A stretch of DNA of 35,016 nucleotides from an uncultured Sphingobium sp. Lineage in GTDB: Bacteria; Pseudomonadota; Alphaproteobacteria; Sphingomonadales; Sphingomonadaceae. How positions within the stretch are numbered: the stretch's first letter is position 1; each line of letters begins with the position of its first letter. This document shows, piece by piece, positions 10,093-18,924 of this stretch. Made by a program: the position numbers and the translations under genes. A model generated the notes under the pieces. The model saw only the letters and a list, made by a program, of their open reading frames with translations, was not told the origin of the DNA and searched no databases. The DNA lies in assembly GCA_946885845.1 (NCBI GenBank), contig CAMPHJ010000019.1, positions 1 to 35,016 of the forward strand. Reading direction: 5' to 3'.

Positions 10093-12360
10093 ATGGACGA
10101 AAACACACGCCGCGCCGCACTGGACTATCACCGCCTGCCGCAACCGGGAAAGCTGCGGATCGAGCCGACCAAGCGAATGGTCAATCAGCGCGATCTGGCG
10201 TTGGCCTATTCTCCGGGCGTCGCCGCGCCATGCCTGGAGATCGCGCAAGACCCCGAAAAGGCGATGGACTATACCGCGCGCGGCAACCTGGTCGCGGTCA
10301 TTTCCAATGGCACGGCGGTGCTGGGCCTGGGCGCCATCGGCGCGCTGGCGTCCAAGCCGGTGATGGAGGGCAAGGCGGTCCTGTTCAAGAAGTTCGCCGA
10401 CATCGACGTGTTCGACCTGGAGGTCGATACAACCGATCCTGAAAAGTTCATCGAGGCCGTTTCGCTGCTGGAACCAAGTTTTGGCGGCATCAACCTGGAA
10501 GATATCAAGGCGCCCGAATGCTTCGCCATCGAGGCGGAACTGAAGAAGCGGATGAACATCCCCGTTTTCCACGACGACCAGCATGGCACCGCCATCGTCG
10601 TCGCGGCGGCGGTGCGTAACGCGCTGGTCCTGCAAGGCAAAAGCCTGGCCGAAGCAAGACTGGTAACGTCGGGCGCTGGCGCGGCGGCGCTCGCCTGCGT
10701 CGACTTGCTCGTGTCCATGGGACTGCAGGTGGACAATGTCACGCTGACCGACAAGGATGGGGTGATCCATTCCGGGCGCGAGGACATGCTGCCCAACATG
10801 GCGCGTTATGCCCGCGATACGAACGCCCGGACTTTGCCGGAAGTGCTGCCGGGCGCGAACATCTTCCTGGGGCTATCCGCGCCGGGCGTGTTGAAGCCCG
10901 AATGGTTGCCGCTGCTGGCCGACAGGCCGCTGATCTTCGCGCTGGCCAATCCAGAGCCGGAAATTCGGCCAGAGGTGGCCAAGGCGGCGCGCCCTGACGC
11001 GATCATCGCGACTGGGCGGTCCGACTATCCAAACCAGGTCAACAACGTCCTTTGTTTTCCCTATATTTTCCGGGGCGCACTGGACGCGCGCGCGACCGAG
11101 ATCAATGAAGCGATGAAGGCGGCGGCTGCGGAGGCGATTGCCGCGCTCGCCCGGCTGCCCGCACATGACAGCGTCGCCCAGGCCTATGGCGGCCGCAAGC
11201 TGGCCTTTGGCCCCGAATATATCATCCCAACCCCGTTCGATCCCCGCCTGATTGCCGAGATCGCTCCCGCCGTGGCGAAGGCGGCAATGGACAGCGGCGC
11301 TGCCAAGCGCGCCCTGGATATAGAGGCTTACCGGCGGTCCCTGGCACAGCAGAATACACGGTCGGCTCAGCTCATGCTGCCGGTGTTCGAAGCGGCGCGC
11401 GGCACGTGTCGGCGGATCGCCTATGGCGAGGGCGAGGATGAACGTGTGCTCCGGGCGATTCAGGATGGGCTGGACGAAGGGATCGTGCGGCCAGTGATCG
11501 TGGCGCGCCGCAGGATATTGAAGGACAAGCTGCCCGAACTGGGGCTGAGCCTTGAACTGGACCGCGATGTCGAGGTCATCGATCCAGAAACCGATCATCT
11601 GGTCATGAACGAACTGGTGGAGGCTTATCGCCTGATCGCGGCGCGCAAGGGCGTGCCTGCCGCCGAAGTTCTTCGCCACGTTTACCGCCGCCCCACCGTG
11701 ACGGCAGCCATGTTGCTGCGCACCGGGCGGGTCGATGCCGCAATCGTCGGAGGCAACAGTGAATATTGGGGCCAGGTGGAACATGTGCTGCGGATCGTCG
11801 AGCGCAGGCCGGGACATAGTCGCGTTTATGCGCTGACAGGCCTGATCCTTGATCCCGGCGCATTGTTCATCACCGACACGCATATGGTGCCTGATCCAAC
11901 GCCTGAGCAGGTCGCGGAAATGGCGATCCTGGGTGCGACCGAGCTGAAGCATTTCGGCCTGTCACCCCGTGTCGCGCTGTTGTCCCACTCCAATTTCGGC
12001 GCGTCACACAGCCCCAGCGCTCGCAAGATGCGCGCCGCGTTGCAAATCGTGAAGGCGGCAGCGCCCGACCTGAAGGTGGATGGTGAAATGCACGCGGATG
12101 CGGCGCTGAGCCAGCCCCTGCGCGAAAAGCTGATCCCCGACACCCGTTTCGAAGGACCGGCCAATCTGCTCATCATGCCCAATCTCGATTCGGCGAACAT
12201 CACGCTGACGGCACTTTCCGCGTCATCCAGTTCGCCTACCGTGGGGCCGATGCTGATGGGACTGGCTCAACCGATCCACGTCCTGACACCAGGCGTGACG
12301 GCCAGAGGCATATTGAACCTGACCGCCATTGCTGCGGCGGAGGTCGACCGGGAAGGGTGA
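10093..12360 (+). CDS. maeB: NADP-dependent malic enzyme fused to a phosphotransacetylase-like domain
   Basis: This 755-aa protein decarboxylates malate to pyruvate with NADP reduction. Residues ~1-420 are the malic enzyme: LAYSPGVAAPCLEI, then FHDDQHGTAIVVAAA, GAGAAALACVDLL (nucleotide fold) and FALANPEPEI. Residues ~425-755 are a phosphate acetyl/butyryl-transferase-like domain (AYGEGEDERVLRAI, VALLSHSNFGASHSPSA, NLLIMPNLDSANI). In MaeB proteins this second domain is generally regarded as regulatory, sensing acetyl-CoA, rather than catalytic. Length matches E. coli MaeB (759 aa). The gene appears monocistronic, with the L,D-transpeptidase following after 49 bp on the same strand. No clear ribosome binding site precedes 10093. 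Confidence 0.96.
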   Translation: MDENTRRAALDYHRLPQPGKLRIEPTKRMVNQRDLALAYSPGVAAPCLEIAQDPEKAMDYTARGNLVAVISNGTAVLGLGAIGALASKPVMEGKAVLFKKFADIDVFDLEVDTTDPEKFIEAVSLLEPSFGGINLEDIKAPECFAIEAELKKRMNIPVFHDDQHGTAIVVAAAVRNALVLQGKSLAEARLVTSGAGAAALACVDLLVSMGLQVDNVTLTDKDGVIHSGREDMLPNMARYARDTNARTLPEVLPGANIFLGLSAPGVLKPEWLPLLADRPLIFALANPEPEIRPEVAKAARPDAIIATGRSDYPNQVNNVLCFPYIFRGALDARATEINEAMKAAAAEAIAALARLPAHDSVAQAYGGRKLAFGPEYIIPTPFDPRLIAEIAPAVAKAAMDSGAAKRALDIEAYRRSLAQQNTRSAQLMLPVFEAARGTCRRIAYGEGEDERVLRAIQDGLDEGIVRPVIVARRRILKDKLPELGLSLELDRDVEVIDPETDHLVMNELVEAYRLIAARKGVPAAEVLRHVYRRPTVTAAMLLRTGRVDAAIVGGNSEYWGQVEHVLRIVERRPGHSRVYALTGLILDPGALFITDTHMVPDPTPEQVAEMAILGATELKHFGLSPRVALLSHSNFGASHSPSARKMRAALQIVKAAAPDLKVDGEMHADAALSQPLREKLIPDTRFEGPANLLIMPNLDSANITLTALSASSSSPTVGPMLMGLAQPIHVLTPGVTARGILNLTAIAAAEVDREG

Positions 12361-12409
12361 CCTTAATCTTTTTCCGGCAAACCGTTGAGGCGATTGTCGG
12401 AAAAACGGG

Positions 12410-13102
12410 GTGAATGTGCGACTGATCACGGCATTGATGCGATTTGCAGGGCCCAAGATCGCCGTAGGAGCGACGGCGGGAGCGGTGCTGCTGCTGGTCA
12501 CCGCGTATCTGGAACGTGGCCGTGACCTGGAGCCGACCGCGAAGGCAGAGCAGGCGGTCGATTCGGCCCCAAAATCTGTCGCCCCGGTTGCCCCCGTCGA
12601 ACGCGCACGCACTCAGCCCGTGGCGGTCGATCCGCATGCGCTGGCAGTCAAAAGCGTCCTGCCCATCCATGGCCCGTTCCGCCATGGGGACTATGCCTGG
12701 GACGAAAGCCGCGCGCCTGCGGTCGGCCCGGTGATCATCACCGTCGACCTGAAGGCCCAGACGCTATCCGTATTCCGCGCCGGGCATGAAATCGGCGCGG
12801 CCGTCATACTTTATGGCGCGGATGACAAGCCCAGCCCGCTGGGCGCGTTTCCGATCACGCAGAAGGATGCGGACCATGTGTCCTCAATCTATGGCGCGCC
12901 CATGCCCTACATGCTGCGCCTCACAAATGATGGCGTCGCGATCCACGGCAGCGATGTTCAATGGGGTAAAGCGACTCATGGCTGCATCGGTGTGCCAACG
13001 GCTTTTGCGCGCAAATTGTTCAACATAGCCAAACTGGGCGATCTGGTGATCATCACCAACGGCAAGATGCTGAATGTCGGTGCGGCCCTGCCCCACCCCT
13101 GA
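12410..13102 (+). CDS. L,D-transpeptidase (YkuD) family protein, membrane-anchored
   Basis: This 230-aa protein has an N-terminal hydrophobic segment (about residues 15-33, AVGATAGAVLLLVTAY), a Pro/Ala-rich linker, and a C-terminal YkuD domain from ~residue 105 (VIITVDLKAQTLSVFRAG). The catalytic region has His179 (IHGSD) and Cys192 in THGCIGVP. YkuD enzymes make or break 3-3 peptidoglycan cross-links in the periplasm. The usual Arg two residues after the catalytic Cys (HGCxR) is Gly here. The start is a GTG at 12410; an ATG at 12437 is an alternative that would still keep the membrane segment. Substrate role (cross-linking or lipoprotein attachment) cannot be read from the sequence. Confidence 0.86.
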   Translation: MNVRLITALMRFAGPKIAVGATAGAVLLLVTAYLERGRDLEPTAKAEQAVDSAPKSVAPVAPVERARTQPVAVDPHALAVKSVLPIHGPFRHGDYAWDESRAPAVGPVIITVDLKAQTLSVFRAGHEIGAAVILYGADDKPSPLGAFPITQKDADHVSSIYGAPMPYMLRLTNDGVAIHGSDVQWGKATHGCIGVPTAFARKLFNIAKLGDLVIITNGKMLNVGAALPHP

Positions 13103-13147
13103 GTTGCGGAGATTGGCCGCGGTCAGGGCAACGGCTAGGGCCGCCTT

Positions 13148-13516
13148 CTAGTCGGTGTCGACCGGGGTCAGACCGTCCGCCCCCACGCGGCGGAAAAAGC
13201 ATGATCGCGCGCCCGTGTGACAGCTGGGGCCGGCGGGCGTCGCCTTCACCCACAGGGCATCCTGGTCGCAATCTATGCGAATGTCGCGGACCTGCAGCAT
13301 ATGGCCCGACGTTTCGCCCTTTTTCCAAAGGGACTGGCGGCTTCTGGACCAGAAATGGGCGAGTCCGGTTTCGACCGTCAACGCGAACGCTTCAGCATTC
13401 ATATGGGCGACCATCAAGACGTCGCCTCCATCAGCATCGGTGACGACGGCTGTGATGAGCCCGTCCCGGTCATATTTCGGATTGAGAGTCAGGCCCCGGT
13501 CGCGTGCATCATCCAT
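13148..13516 (-). CDS. hisI: phosphoribosyl-AMP cyclohydrolase
   Basis: This 122-aa enzyme opens the adenine ring of phosphoribosyl-AMP, the third step of histidine synthesis. Metal-binding residues are visible: the [10 protein letters not shown] block (Cys83) and [11 protein letters not shown] (Cys99, Cys106); HFWSRSR and [10 protein letters not shown] are family signatures. The frame is open upstream to 13666, across part of tRNA-His, so I place the start at the ATG at 13516 where similarity begins; the ribosome binding site is weak. It stands alone as HisI, without a fused HisE domain, and no other his gene is nearby. tRNA-His lies 107 bp upstream on the same strand. Confidence 0.94.
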   Translation of the reverse strand: MDDARDRGLTLNPKYDRDGLITAVVTDADGGDVLMVAHMNAEAFALTVETGLAHFWSRSRQSLWKKGETSGHMLQVRDIRIDCDQDALWVKATPAGPSCHTGARSCFFRRVGADGLTPVDTD

Positions 13517-13623
13517 CGCCGCTTTATAGAAGCCTATGATCGGGATGCGAAGGGGTGAATATGGAAAATTGGCTTTCCCGTGCTGCCCGGCACGCGCCCA
13601 ATTAATTGATGCAGAAGGGGAAA

Positions 13624-13701
13624 TGGGGCGATCGAGGGGATCCGAACCCCCGACCTCTGGTACCACAAACCAGCGCTCTAACCAACTGAGCTACGATCGC
13701 C
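13624..13701 (-). tRNA. tRNA-His (anticodon GTG)
   Basis: On the minus strand GGCGATCGTAGCTCAGTTGG begins the molecule. The acceptor GCGATCG pairs with CGATCGC, with an extra 5' G opposite discriminator C, the hallmark of histidine tRNA. The anticodon stem CTGGT/ACCAG encloses TTGTGGT, anticodon GTG. The T arm is GGGGGTTCGGATCCCC, and CCA is encoded. Confidence 0.97.
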
Positions 13702-13731
13702 ACAGGGCCATATGGCCCGAGAGAGAAGCGG

Positions 13732-13760
13732 CACATATGCGGCCATTTCCGCCTCGTCAA
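13732..13760 (-). promoter_or_regulatory. putative sigma-70 promoter of tRNA-His
   Basis: On the minus strand TTGACG (13760-13755) is followed after 17 nt by TATGTG (13737-13732), about 30 bp before the tRNA-His 5' end. A perfect 14-bp palindrome, GGGCCATATGGCCC (13705-13718), lies between this promoter and the tRNA. Confidence 0.45.
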
Positions 13761-13782
13761 GCGCCCAGATGGGTCTCTTCAA

Positions 13783-13822
13783 CGAAAAAGGAAAGGGGGA
13801 CGAACCGTCTGGCCCTTCCCCC
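13783..13822 (-). terminator. possible terminator downstream of hupB
   Basis: On the minus strand GGGGGA pairs with TCCCCC and, after one mismatch, GGGCC pairs with GGTTC (two wobbles) around the loop AGAC. TTTCCTTTTT follows. It is about 130 bp after the hupB stop. A closer 7-bp hairpin, ATCCGGC/GCCGGAT (13932-13954), directly follows the hupB stop but lacks a T-run. Confidence 0.5.
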
Positions 13823-13955
13823 AATCCGCCTCAAACATACAGCGGGCGATGGATTGTCCACCTGCCGCGCCGCTCTCCTAAAAACTTCCCACCAACTGTC
13901 GGCCAGATGCCGCTAAAGGGGGGGCAGAACGATCCGGCGAACCGGATGCCGGATT

Positions 13956-14228
13956 TTAGTTTACCGAATCCTTCAGGCCCTTGCCAGCCTTGAACTTGGG
14001 CTGAGCCGAAGCCTTGATCGTCATGGTTTCGCCAGTGCGCGGGTTACGACCGGTGGACGCCTTGCGCTGCGAAACAGAAAAGGTGCCGAAGCCGACGAGG
14101 CGAACTTCATCGCCCTTCTTCAGCGCGGTGGAAATGGATTCGAACACACCCTCAACAGCCTTGGTCGTGTCGCTTTTGCTCAGGCCGCTCGTTTCGGCGA
14201 CGGCGCTGATAAGATCCTGCTTATTCAT
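13956..14228 (-). CDS. hupB: DNA-binding protein HU
   Basis: This 90-aa histone-like protein begins MNKQDLISAVAETSGLSKS and contains the DNA-binding arm GFGTFSVSQRKASTGRNP with the PKFKAGKGLKDSVN end. HU bends and compacts DNA without sequence preference. Length is exactly typical. AAGGGGG and a second AAGG lie upstream of the start, giving a strong ribosome binding site. It lies downstream of lon on the same strand, the lon-hupB order also seen in E. coli. The 176-bp gap to lon contains a promoter-like TTGACA, so it is probably also transcribed alone. Confidence 0.96.
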   Translation of the reverse strand: MNKQDLISAVAETSGLSKSDTTKAVEGVFESISTALKKGDEVRLVGFGTFSVSQRKASTGRNPRTGETMTIKASAQPKFKAGKGLKDSVN

Positions 14229-14284
14229 GCCTTGGAACCCCCTTCTAGCTTTATGGATAAACGTCGGAATCGCGTAAGCGGCGC

Positions 14285-14313
14285 AATAAGGCGCAGCTTT
14301 TAATGACTGTCAA
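14285..14313 (-). promoter_or_regulatory. putative sigma-70 promoter of hupB
   Basis: On the minus strand a perfect -35 TTGACA (14313-14308) is followed by 17 nt and CTTATT (14290-14285), a weak -10. It lies about 60 bp before the hupB start. Confidence 0.42.
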
Positions 14314-14404
14314 AGGGAAAACGACAAAAGAACCGGCATCGACAAGATTTTCTGATCCAGATCATCTCTCATCAAACCGGCTCTTAACAGCCACTTAACC
14401 CTTG

Positions 14405-16801
14405 TCAGTGACGCAAGGACGCATCCCCGTCCCGGCCATGTGCGGGGCTGGGTTGCGCGGCCAGGTCATCTTCTTCGGTCCAGGCGATCGCTTCGGGGGC
14501 GGAAACCAGTGCCCGCGCCAGCACTTCATCCACATGCGCGACCGGCACGATTTCCAGTCCCTCGCGGATATTGGCCGGAATCTCAGCGAGATCCTTTTCA
14601 TTTTCCGCAGGGATAAGGACCGTCTTGATCCCGCCACGCAGCGCGGCGAGCAGCTTTTCCTTCAGCCCGCCGATGGGCAGCACCCGACCGCGCAGCGTCA
14701 CCTCACCCGTCATCGCCACATCCTTGTGGACGGGGATGCCGGTCAGCGTCGATACGATGGTGGTCACCATGCCAATGCCAGCGGAAGGCCCATCCTTGGG
14801 CACCGCGCCTTCGGGAAGGTGAATGTGGATATCCTTGCGAATGAAGATGCTGGGCTTGATGCCATAGCCCGGTGAGCGCGCCTTCACATAGGAGAAGGCC
14901 GCCTGAACCGATTCGTTCATCACTTCGCCCAGCTTGCCGGTCGTCTTGATCTGTCCCTTACCCGGCACTGTCACGGCTTCGATGGTCAGCAATTCCCCGC
15001 CGACCTCGGTCCAGGCGAGGCCGGTCACGGCGCCGATCTGGTTTTCTTCTTCACCCATGCCATGGCGGAATTTCCGTACACCGGCATAGTCCGCCAGATT
15101 GTCCGGCGTGATCGTCACCTTTTCGAACGCGCCTTCCAGGATCTTGCGCAGTGCCTTGCGCGCAAGCCGGGCGATTTCGCGCTCCAGCGTCCGCACACCG
15201 GCTTCCCGCGTATAATAGCGGATGAGGTCACGCACCGCCGCCTCGGTGACTTCCAGTTCGCCATCCTTGAGGCCATGGGCGTCGAACTGTTTGGGGAGCA
15301 GGTGCCGTTGGGCAATCTCCACCTTCTCATCCTCAGTATAGCCTTCGAGACGGATGATCTCCATGCGGTCGAGCAATGGCTGCGGCAGGTTCAGCGAGTT
15401 GGCCGTCGTCACGAACATGATGTCGGACAGATCGACGTCGATCTCCAGATAATGGTCCTGGAACTTGCTGTTCTGTTCCGGGTCCAGCACTTCAAGCAGT
15501 GCCGAAGCCGGATCACCCCGGAAATCCTGGCCCAGCTTGTCAATTTCATCCAGCAGGAAAAGCGGGTTCATCGTCCCCGCCTTCTTCAAGTTGGTGACGA
15601 TCTTGCCCGGCAGCGATCCGATATAGGTGCGGCGGTGGCCACGAATTTCGGCTTCATCGCGCACGCCGCCCAATGACTGGCGCACGAATTCACGGCCTGT
15701 CGCCTTGGCGATCGAGCGACCGAGCGACGTTTTGCCGACGCCCGGCGGCCCAACGAGGCACAGGATCGGACCTTTGAGCTTGTTGGTGCGCGCCTGAACT
15801 GCGAGATATTCGATGATCCGGTCCTTGACCTTCTCCAGCGCGAAATGATCTTCGTCCAGGATGGCCTGCGCCCGCTTCAGGTCATTCTTGACCTTGCCCT
15901 TCTTGCCCCAGGGAAGTCCCAGCAGCACGTCCAGATAATTGCGGACGACGGTCGCCTCGGCGGACATGGGTTGCATGCCCTTGAGCTTTTTCAACTCCGC
16001 CGTCGCCTTGGAACGCGCTTCCTTGCTGAGCTTGGCCTTGGCGATCTTTTCGGTCAGTTCGGCGAGTTCGTCGCCTTCCTCACCCTCGCCATTGCCCAGT
16101 TCACGCTGGATCGCCTTCAGCTGCTCGTTCAGATAATATTCGCGCTGGGTCTTTTCCATCTGGCGCTTCACGCGGCCCCGGATTTTCTTTTCGACCTGCA
16201 ACACGCCCAGTTCGCCTTCCATGAAGGCAAAGACCATCTCCAGCCGCTTGACCGGATCAGCCTCAACCAGCAGCGACTGCTTGTCGGCGACCTTGACATT
16301 GATATTGGCGGACACGGCATCGGCCAGTCGTCCGGCGTCTTCGATCTCGCGCAGTTGCACGGGCGTTTCGGCCGGCAGCTTCTTGTTGAGCTTGGCGTAA
16401 TTTTCAAACTGTTCCGCAACCGAGCGCATCAATGCGGCGGCTTCGGGACCTTCCGCAGCGATCTCTTCAATCGGGCTGACATCCGCCACCAGATGCGTGC
16501 CGTCCGCGTCGATCGATACGAGTTGAGCGCGGCTCTTTCCTTCGACCAGCACGCGCACCGTGCCATCGGGCAGTTTGAGCAATTGCAGGACGACGGCGAT
16601 GACGCCCGTGTCGTACAGCGAATCCCGGCTGGGATCATCCTCCGCAGGGTCAAGCTGCGAAACGAGGAAGATTTCCTTGTTGCCTTCCATAGCCGATTCA
16701 AGGGCGGCGACGCTTTTATCGCGGCCAACGAACAGCGGCACGATCATCTGCGGGAAAACGACAATGTCGCGCAGTGGAAGAAGGGGATATTGCGTGTTCA
16801 T
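14405..16801 (-). CDS. lon: ATP-dependent protease Lon
   Basis: This 798-aa cytoplasmic protease degrades damaged and regulatory proteins. The N-terminal substrate-binding domain (YPLLPLRDIVVFPQMIVPL) is followed by a coiled region (KIRGRVKRQMEKTQREYYLNEQ block), the AAA+ module with Walker A GPPGVGKTSLG and Walker B FLLDEIDKLG, and the C-terminal protease domain with catalytic Ser in PKDGPSAG and Lys in GGLKEKLLAA. Length matches the bacterial family. The start at 16801 has GGAG eight bases upstream. A sigma-32-like promoter lies 50-80 bp before the start, which fits a heat-shock gene. hupB follows downstream. Confidence 0.98.
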   Translation of the reverse strand: MNTQYPLLPLRDIVVFPQMIVPLFVGRDKSVAALESAMEGNKEIFLVSQLDPAEDDPSRDSLYDTGVIAVVLQLLKLPDGTVRVLVEGKSRAQLVSIDADGTHLVADVSPIEEIAAEGPEAAALMRSVAEQFENYAKLNKKLPAETPVQLREIEDAGRLADAVSANINVKVADKQSLLVEADPVKRLEMVFAFMEGELGVLQVEKKIRGRVKRQMEKTQREYYLNEQLKAIQRELGNGEGEEGDELAELTEKIAKAKLSKEARSKATAELKKLKGMQPMSAEATVVRNYLDVLLGLPWGKKGKVKNDLKRAQAILDEDHFALEKVKDRIIEYLAVQARTNKLKGPILCLVGPPGVGKTSLGRSIAKATGREFVRQSLGGVRDEAEIRGHRRTYIGSLPGKIVTNLKKAGTMNPLFLLDEIDKLGQDFRGDPASALLEVLDPEQNSKFQDHYLEIDVDLSDIMFVTTANSLNLPQPLLDRMEIIRLEGYTEDEKVEIAQRHLLPKQFDAHGLKDGELEVTEAAVRDLIRYYTREAGVRTLEREIARLARKALRKILEGAFEKVTITPDNLADYAGVRKFRHGMGEEENQIGAVTGLAWTEVGGELLTIEAVTVPGKGQIKTTGKLGEVMNESVQAAFSYVKARSPGYGIKPSIFIRKDIHIHLPEGAVPKDGPSAGIGMVTTIVSTLTGIPVHKDVAMTGEVTLRGRVLPIGGLKEKLLAALRGGIKTVLIPAENEKDLAEIPANIREGLEIVPVAHVDEVLARALVSAPEAIAWTEEDDLAAQPSPAHGRDGDASLRH

Positions 16802-16849
16802 TCAATCTCCGATGCCGCCGGTCTCTTGGCCGCCATGCAGTTCATCGCT

Positions 16850-16878
16850 TTATGGGGACAGTCATCCCGCCATTCAAT
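16850..16878 (-). promoter_or_regulatory. putative RpoH (sigma-32) heat-shock promoter of lon
   Basis: On the minus strand ATTGAAT (16878-16872) is followed by a 14-nt spacer and CCCCATAA (16857-16850). The enterobacterial sigma-32 consensus is CTTGAAA, 11-16 nt, CCCCATNT; five of seven and six of seven specified bases match. The predicted transcript would have a leader of about 40 nt before the lon start. Confidence 0.6.
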
Positions 16879-16933
16879 CGCGCCAGCCTATTAAAGGAAC
16901 CATGAACGGCGACTGAGGACGTGCCCATATTCT

Positions 16934-17257
16934 TCAGAAAGGCAGCTTGAAGCCGGGAGGCAGGGGCAAACCGCTGGTCATCTTGGCCATTTCAGCAGAG
17001 CTTACTTCGTCTGCCTTTTTGCGCGCGTCGTTGAACGCGGCAGCGACCAGGTCTTCCAGCATCTGCTTTTCCGAAGGGGCGAGCAGGCTGTCGTCGATCG
17101 ACACGCCCACGATCCGCCCCTTGGCCGATGCGCGCACCTTGACCAGGCCGCCGCCAGCAGCGCCTTCAACCTCAATCTTGTCCAGATTATCCTGCGCGCG
17201 TTGCAGTTCCTCCTGCACGCGGTTGGCCATGCCCAGTATCTCGTTCAGATCCTTCAT
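16934..17257 (-). CDS. YbaB/EbfC nucleoid-associated protein
   Basis: This 107-aa protein begins MKDLNEILGMANRVQEELQ and has the usual helix, then a beta-rich core (GLVKVRASAKGRIVGVSIDD), then LEDLVAAAFNDARKKADE and the LPLPPGFKLPF end, all typical of YbaB/EbfC dimers that bind DNA. The ATG at 17257 overlaps the dnaX stop as ATGA, so translation is coupled; a longer reading from 17272 has no family support. The dnaX-ybaB pair is a conserved bacterial arrangement. recR, its usual third partner, is not next here: lon lies downstream instead. Confidence 0.93.
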   Translation of the reverse strand: MKDLNEILGMANRVQEELQRAQDNLDKIEVEGAAGGGLVKVRASAKGRIVGVSIDDSLLAPSEKQMLEDLVAAAFNDARKKADEVSSAEMAKMTSGLPLPPGFKLPF

Positions 17258-18870
17258 CGCTCTGCGCTCCATTGTTCCAGCTCATCGCTAAGCTGCGCAT
17301 GCGGGAAGGCCGCCATTGCCGCCTTCACCACGGGTGTTTCCAATATTTCCGCTCGCTCATCAGCGCGCCGTTGCTGTTCCTGTTCCAACAGGGAAGGCGC
17401 AGCGGGGCCATCGCTGATCCGCACCTGCCAGCGAACCTTTGTCGCCTGATGCAGCGCGCCTTCCAGCGTCTTTGCAAAATTCGCATCGAGTGGCGGGGCA
17501 AGCTGCATTTCCAGCGATTGTGGCGCGTAGCTGACCAGGCGCACGCAGTCCCTGATCTGCCCTGCGATCATGTGCCGCCCGCCATCCTCCAGCATAACGA
17601 TCATCTGTTCGAATGTTGCGGGAAGCGAAGCGGCGGGGCCTTCGCTTGCCGGTGCGTCGGGGGCGCCCGAAATCGGCGCGCCCGGCGCGGCCGACGGTCG
17701 ATCGCGCAGCAGACGGGCGATCTCACCCGGATCAGGCATGGTCGCGGCATGCATCACCCGTAAAAGCGCCATTTCGCAAGTTTCGATGGGAAAGGCAGCG
17801 CTCGCCACCTCGTCATGTCCCTTGAGCAGCAACTGCCACAGGCGGTGGAGCGGCGCGAAGCCGATTTGCGAGGCCCAGTTGGCCAACGCTTCCCTCTCTT
17901 CTGCCGACTGCCCCGGACTGGCGATGTCGCGCCCGGCCTTCAACAACGTCACGGCATGGACCAATTCCAACAGGCCACGAACCAGTGCAAGCGGTTCGAC
18001 CCCCAGCGCATATTGATCGCGCACCGCACCAAGCAGGGCGCCGGTGTCGCCTTCCAGTAGCAGGGCCAGCAAGCGCCGCACAGCAGCGCGATCCGACAGA
18101 CCCAGCATCTCACGCACCTGGGCGGCGGTGACCCGCGGCGCGCCTTCACCCATTTCCGCATGGGCGATGGCCTGATCCAGAATGGATAGGCCATCGCGTG
18201 CTGAGCCTTCAGCCGCCTGCGCGATCAGCGCGAGCGCGTCGTCTTCCGCAGCGACACCTTCGGCTTCGACGACATGGGCGAAATGCGCGGAAAGCATTTC
18301 CGCCGGGATGCGCCGCAGGTCAAAGCGCTGACAGCGGGACAGGACGGTGACCGGCACTTTGTTCACCTCGGTCGTGGCGAACAGGAACTTCACATGCGCG
18401 GGAGGTTCCTCCAGCGTCTTGAGAAGCGCGTTGAACGCGTTCTTCGACAGCATGTGAACTTCGTCGATGATGTAGATTTTGTATCGCGCGGAAACGGCTG
18501 CGTAACGCACCGCCTCAATAATCTCTCGCACGTCATCGACGCCGGTATGGCTGGCAGCGTCCATTTCCACGACATCGATATGCCGACCTTCGGCAATTGC
18601 AGTGCACGGTTCGCACTGACCGCAGGGGTCAATCGTAGGGCCGCCCTGTTCGTCTGGACCGATGCAATTGAGCGCTTTGGCGATCAACCGCGCCGTGGAT
18701 GTCTTACCCACGCCGCGCACACCAGTCATCAGGAAGGCATGAGCCAGCCGCCCGCGACGAATGGCGTTGCCCAGCGTCTGGACCATCGCATCCTGCCCGA
18801 TCAGCTCATTGAAATTGCGCGGCCGGTATTTGCGCGCAAGCACGCGATAAGGCTGAGGTGAATCGGACAT
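17254..18870 (-). CDS. dnaX: DNA polymerase III subunit tau/gamma
   Basis: This 538-aa clamp-loader ATPase begins MSDSPQPYRVLARKYRPRNF. It has Walker A TGVRGVGKTST (residues ~49-59), a zinc module with Cys69 and CGQCEPC (Cys83, Cys86, Cys89), the IIDEVHML Walker B and the sensor region ATTEVNKVPVTVLSRCQRFD. The C-terminal part (from ~residue 370) is Ala/Pro-rich and then a shorter conserved end. It is shorter than E. coli tau (643 aa). I did not recognise a programmed frameshift site. The ATG at 18870 is chosen; an in-frame TTG lies three codons upstream at 18879. The SRP RNA gene lies 54 bp upstream and ybaB overlaps downstream. Confidence 0.96.
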   Translation of the reverse strand: MSDSPQPYRVLARKYRPRNFNELIGQDAMVQTLGNAIRRGRLAHAFLMTGVRGVGKTSTARLIAKALNCIGPDEQGGPTIDPCGQCEPCTAIAEGRHIDVVEMDAASHTGVDDVREIIEAVRYAAVSARYKIYIIDEVHMLSKNAFNALLKTLEEPPAHVKFLFATTEVNKVPVTVLSRCQRFDLRRIPAEMLSAHFAHVVEAEGVAAEDDALALIAQAAEGSARDGLSILDQAIAHAEMGEGAPRVTAAQVREMLGLSDRAAVRRLLALLLEGDTGALLGAVRDQYALGVEPLALVRGLLELVHAVTLLKAGRDIASPGQSAEEREALANWASQIGFAPLHRLWQLLLKGHDEVASAAFPIETCEMALLRVMHAATMPDPGEIARLLRDRPSAAPGAPISGAPDAPASEGPAASLPATFEQMIVMLEDGGRHMIAGQIRDCVRLVSYAPQSLEMQLAPPLDANFAKTLEGALHQATKVRWQVRISDGPAAPSLLEQEQQRRADERAEILETPVVKAAMAAFPHAQLSDELEQWSAER

Positions 18871-18924
18871 AAGGATCAACCTAGCGGCTTAGCGGGCGGC
18901 TGTCGAAGCCGGAAAGCCGGATAA

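Noticed and set aside
13712..13993. 93-codon frame between tRNA-His and hupB
   Set aside because: It overlaps the hupB 3' end on the other strand and has no ribosome binding site or recognisable composition.
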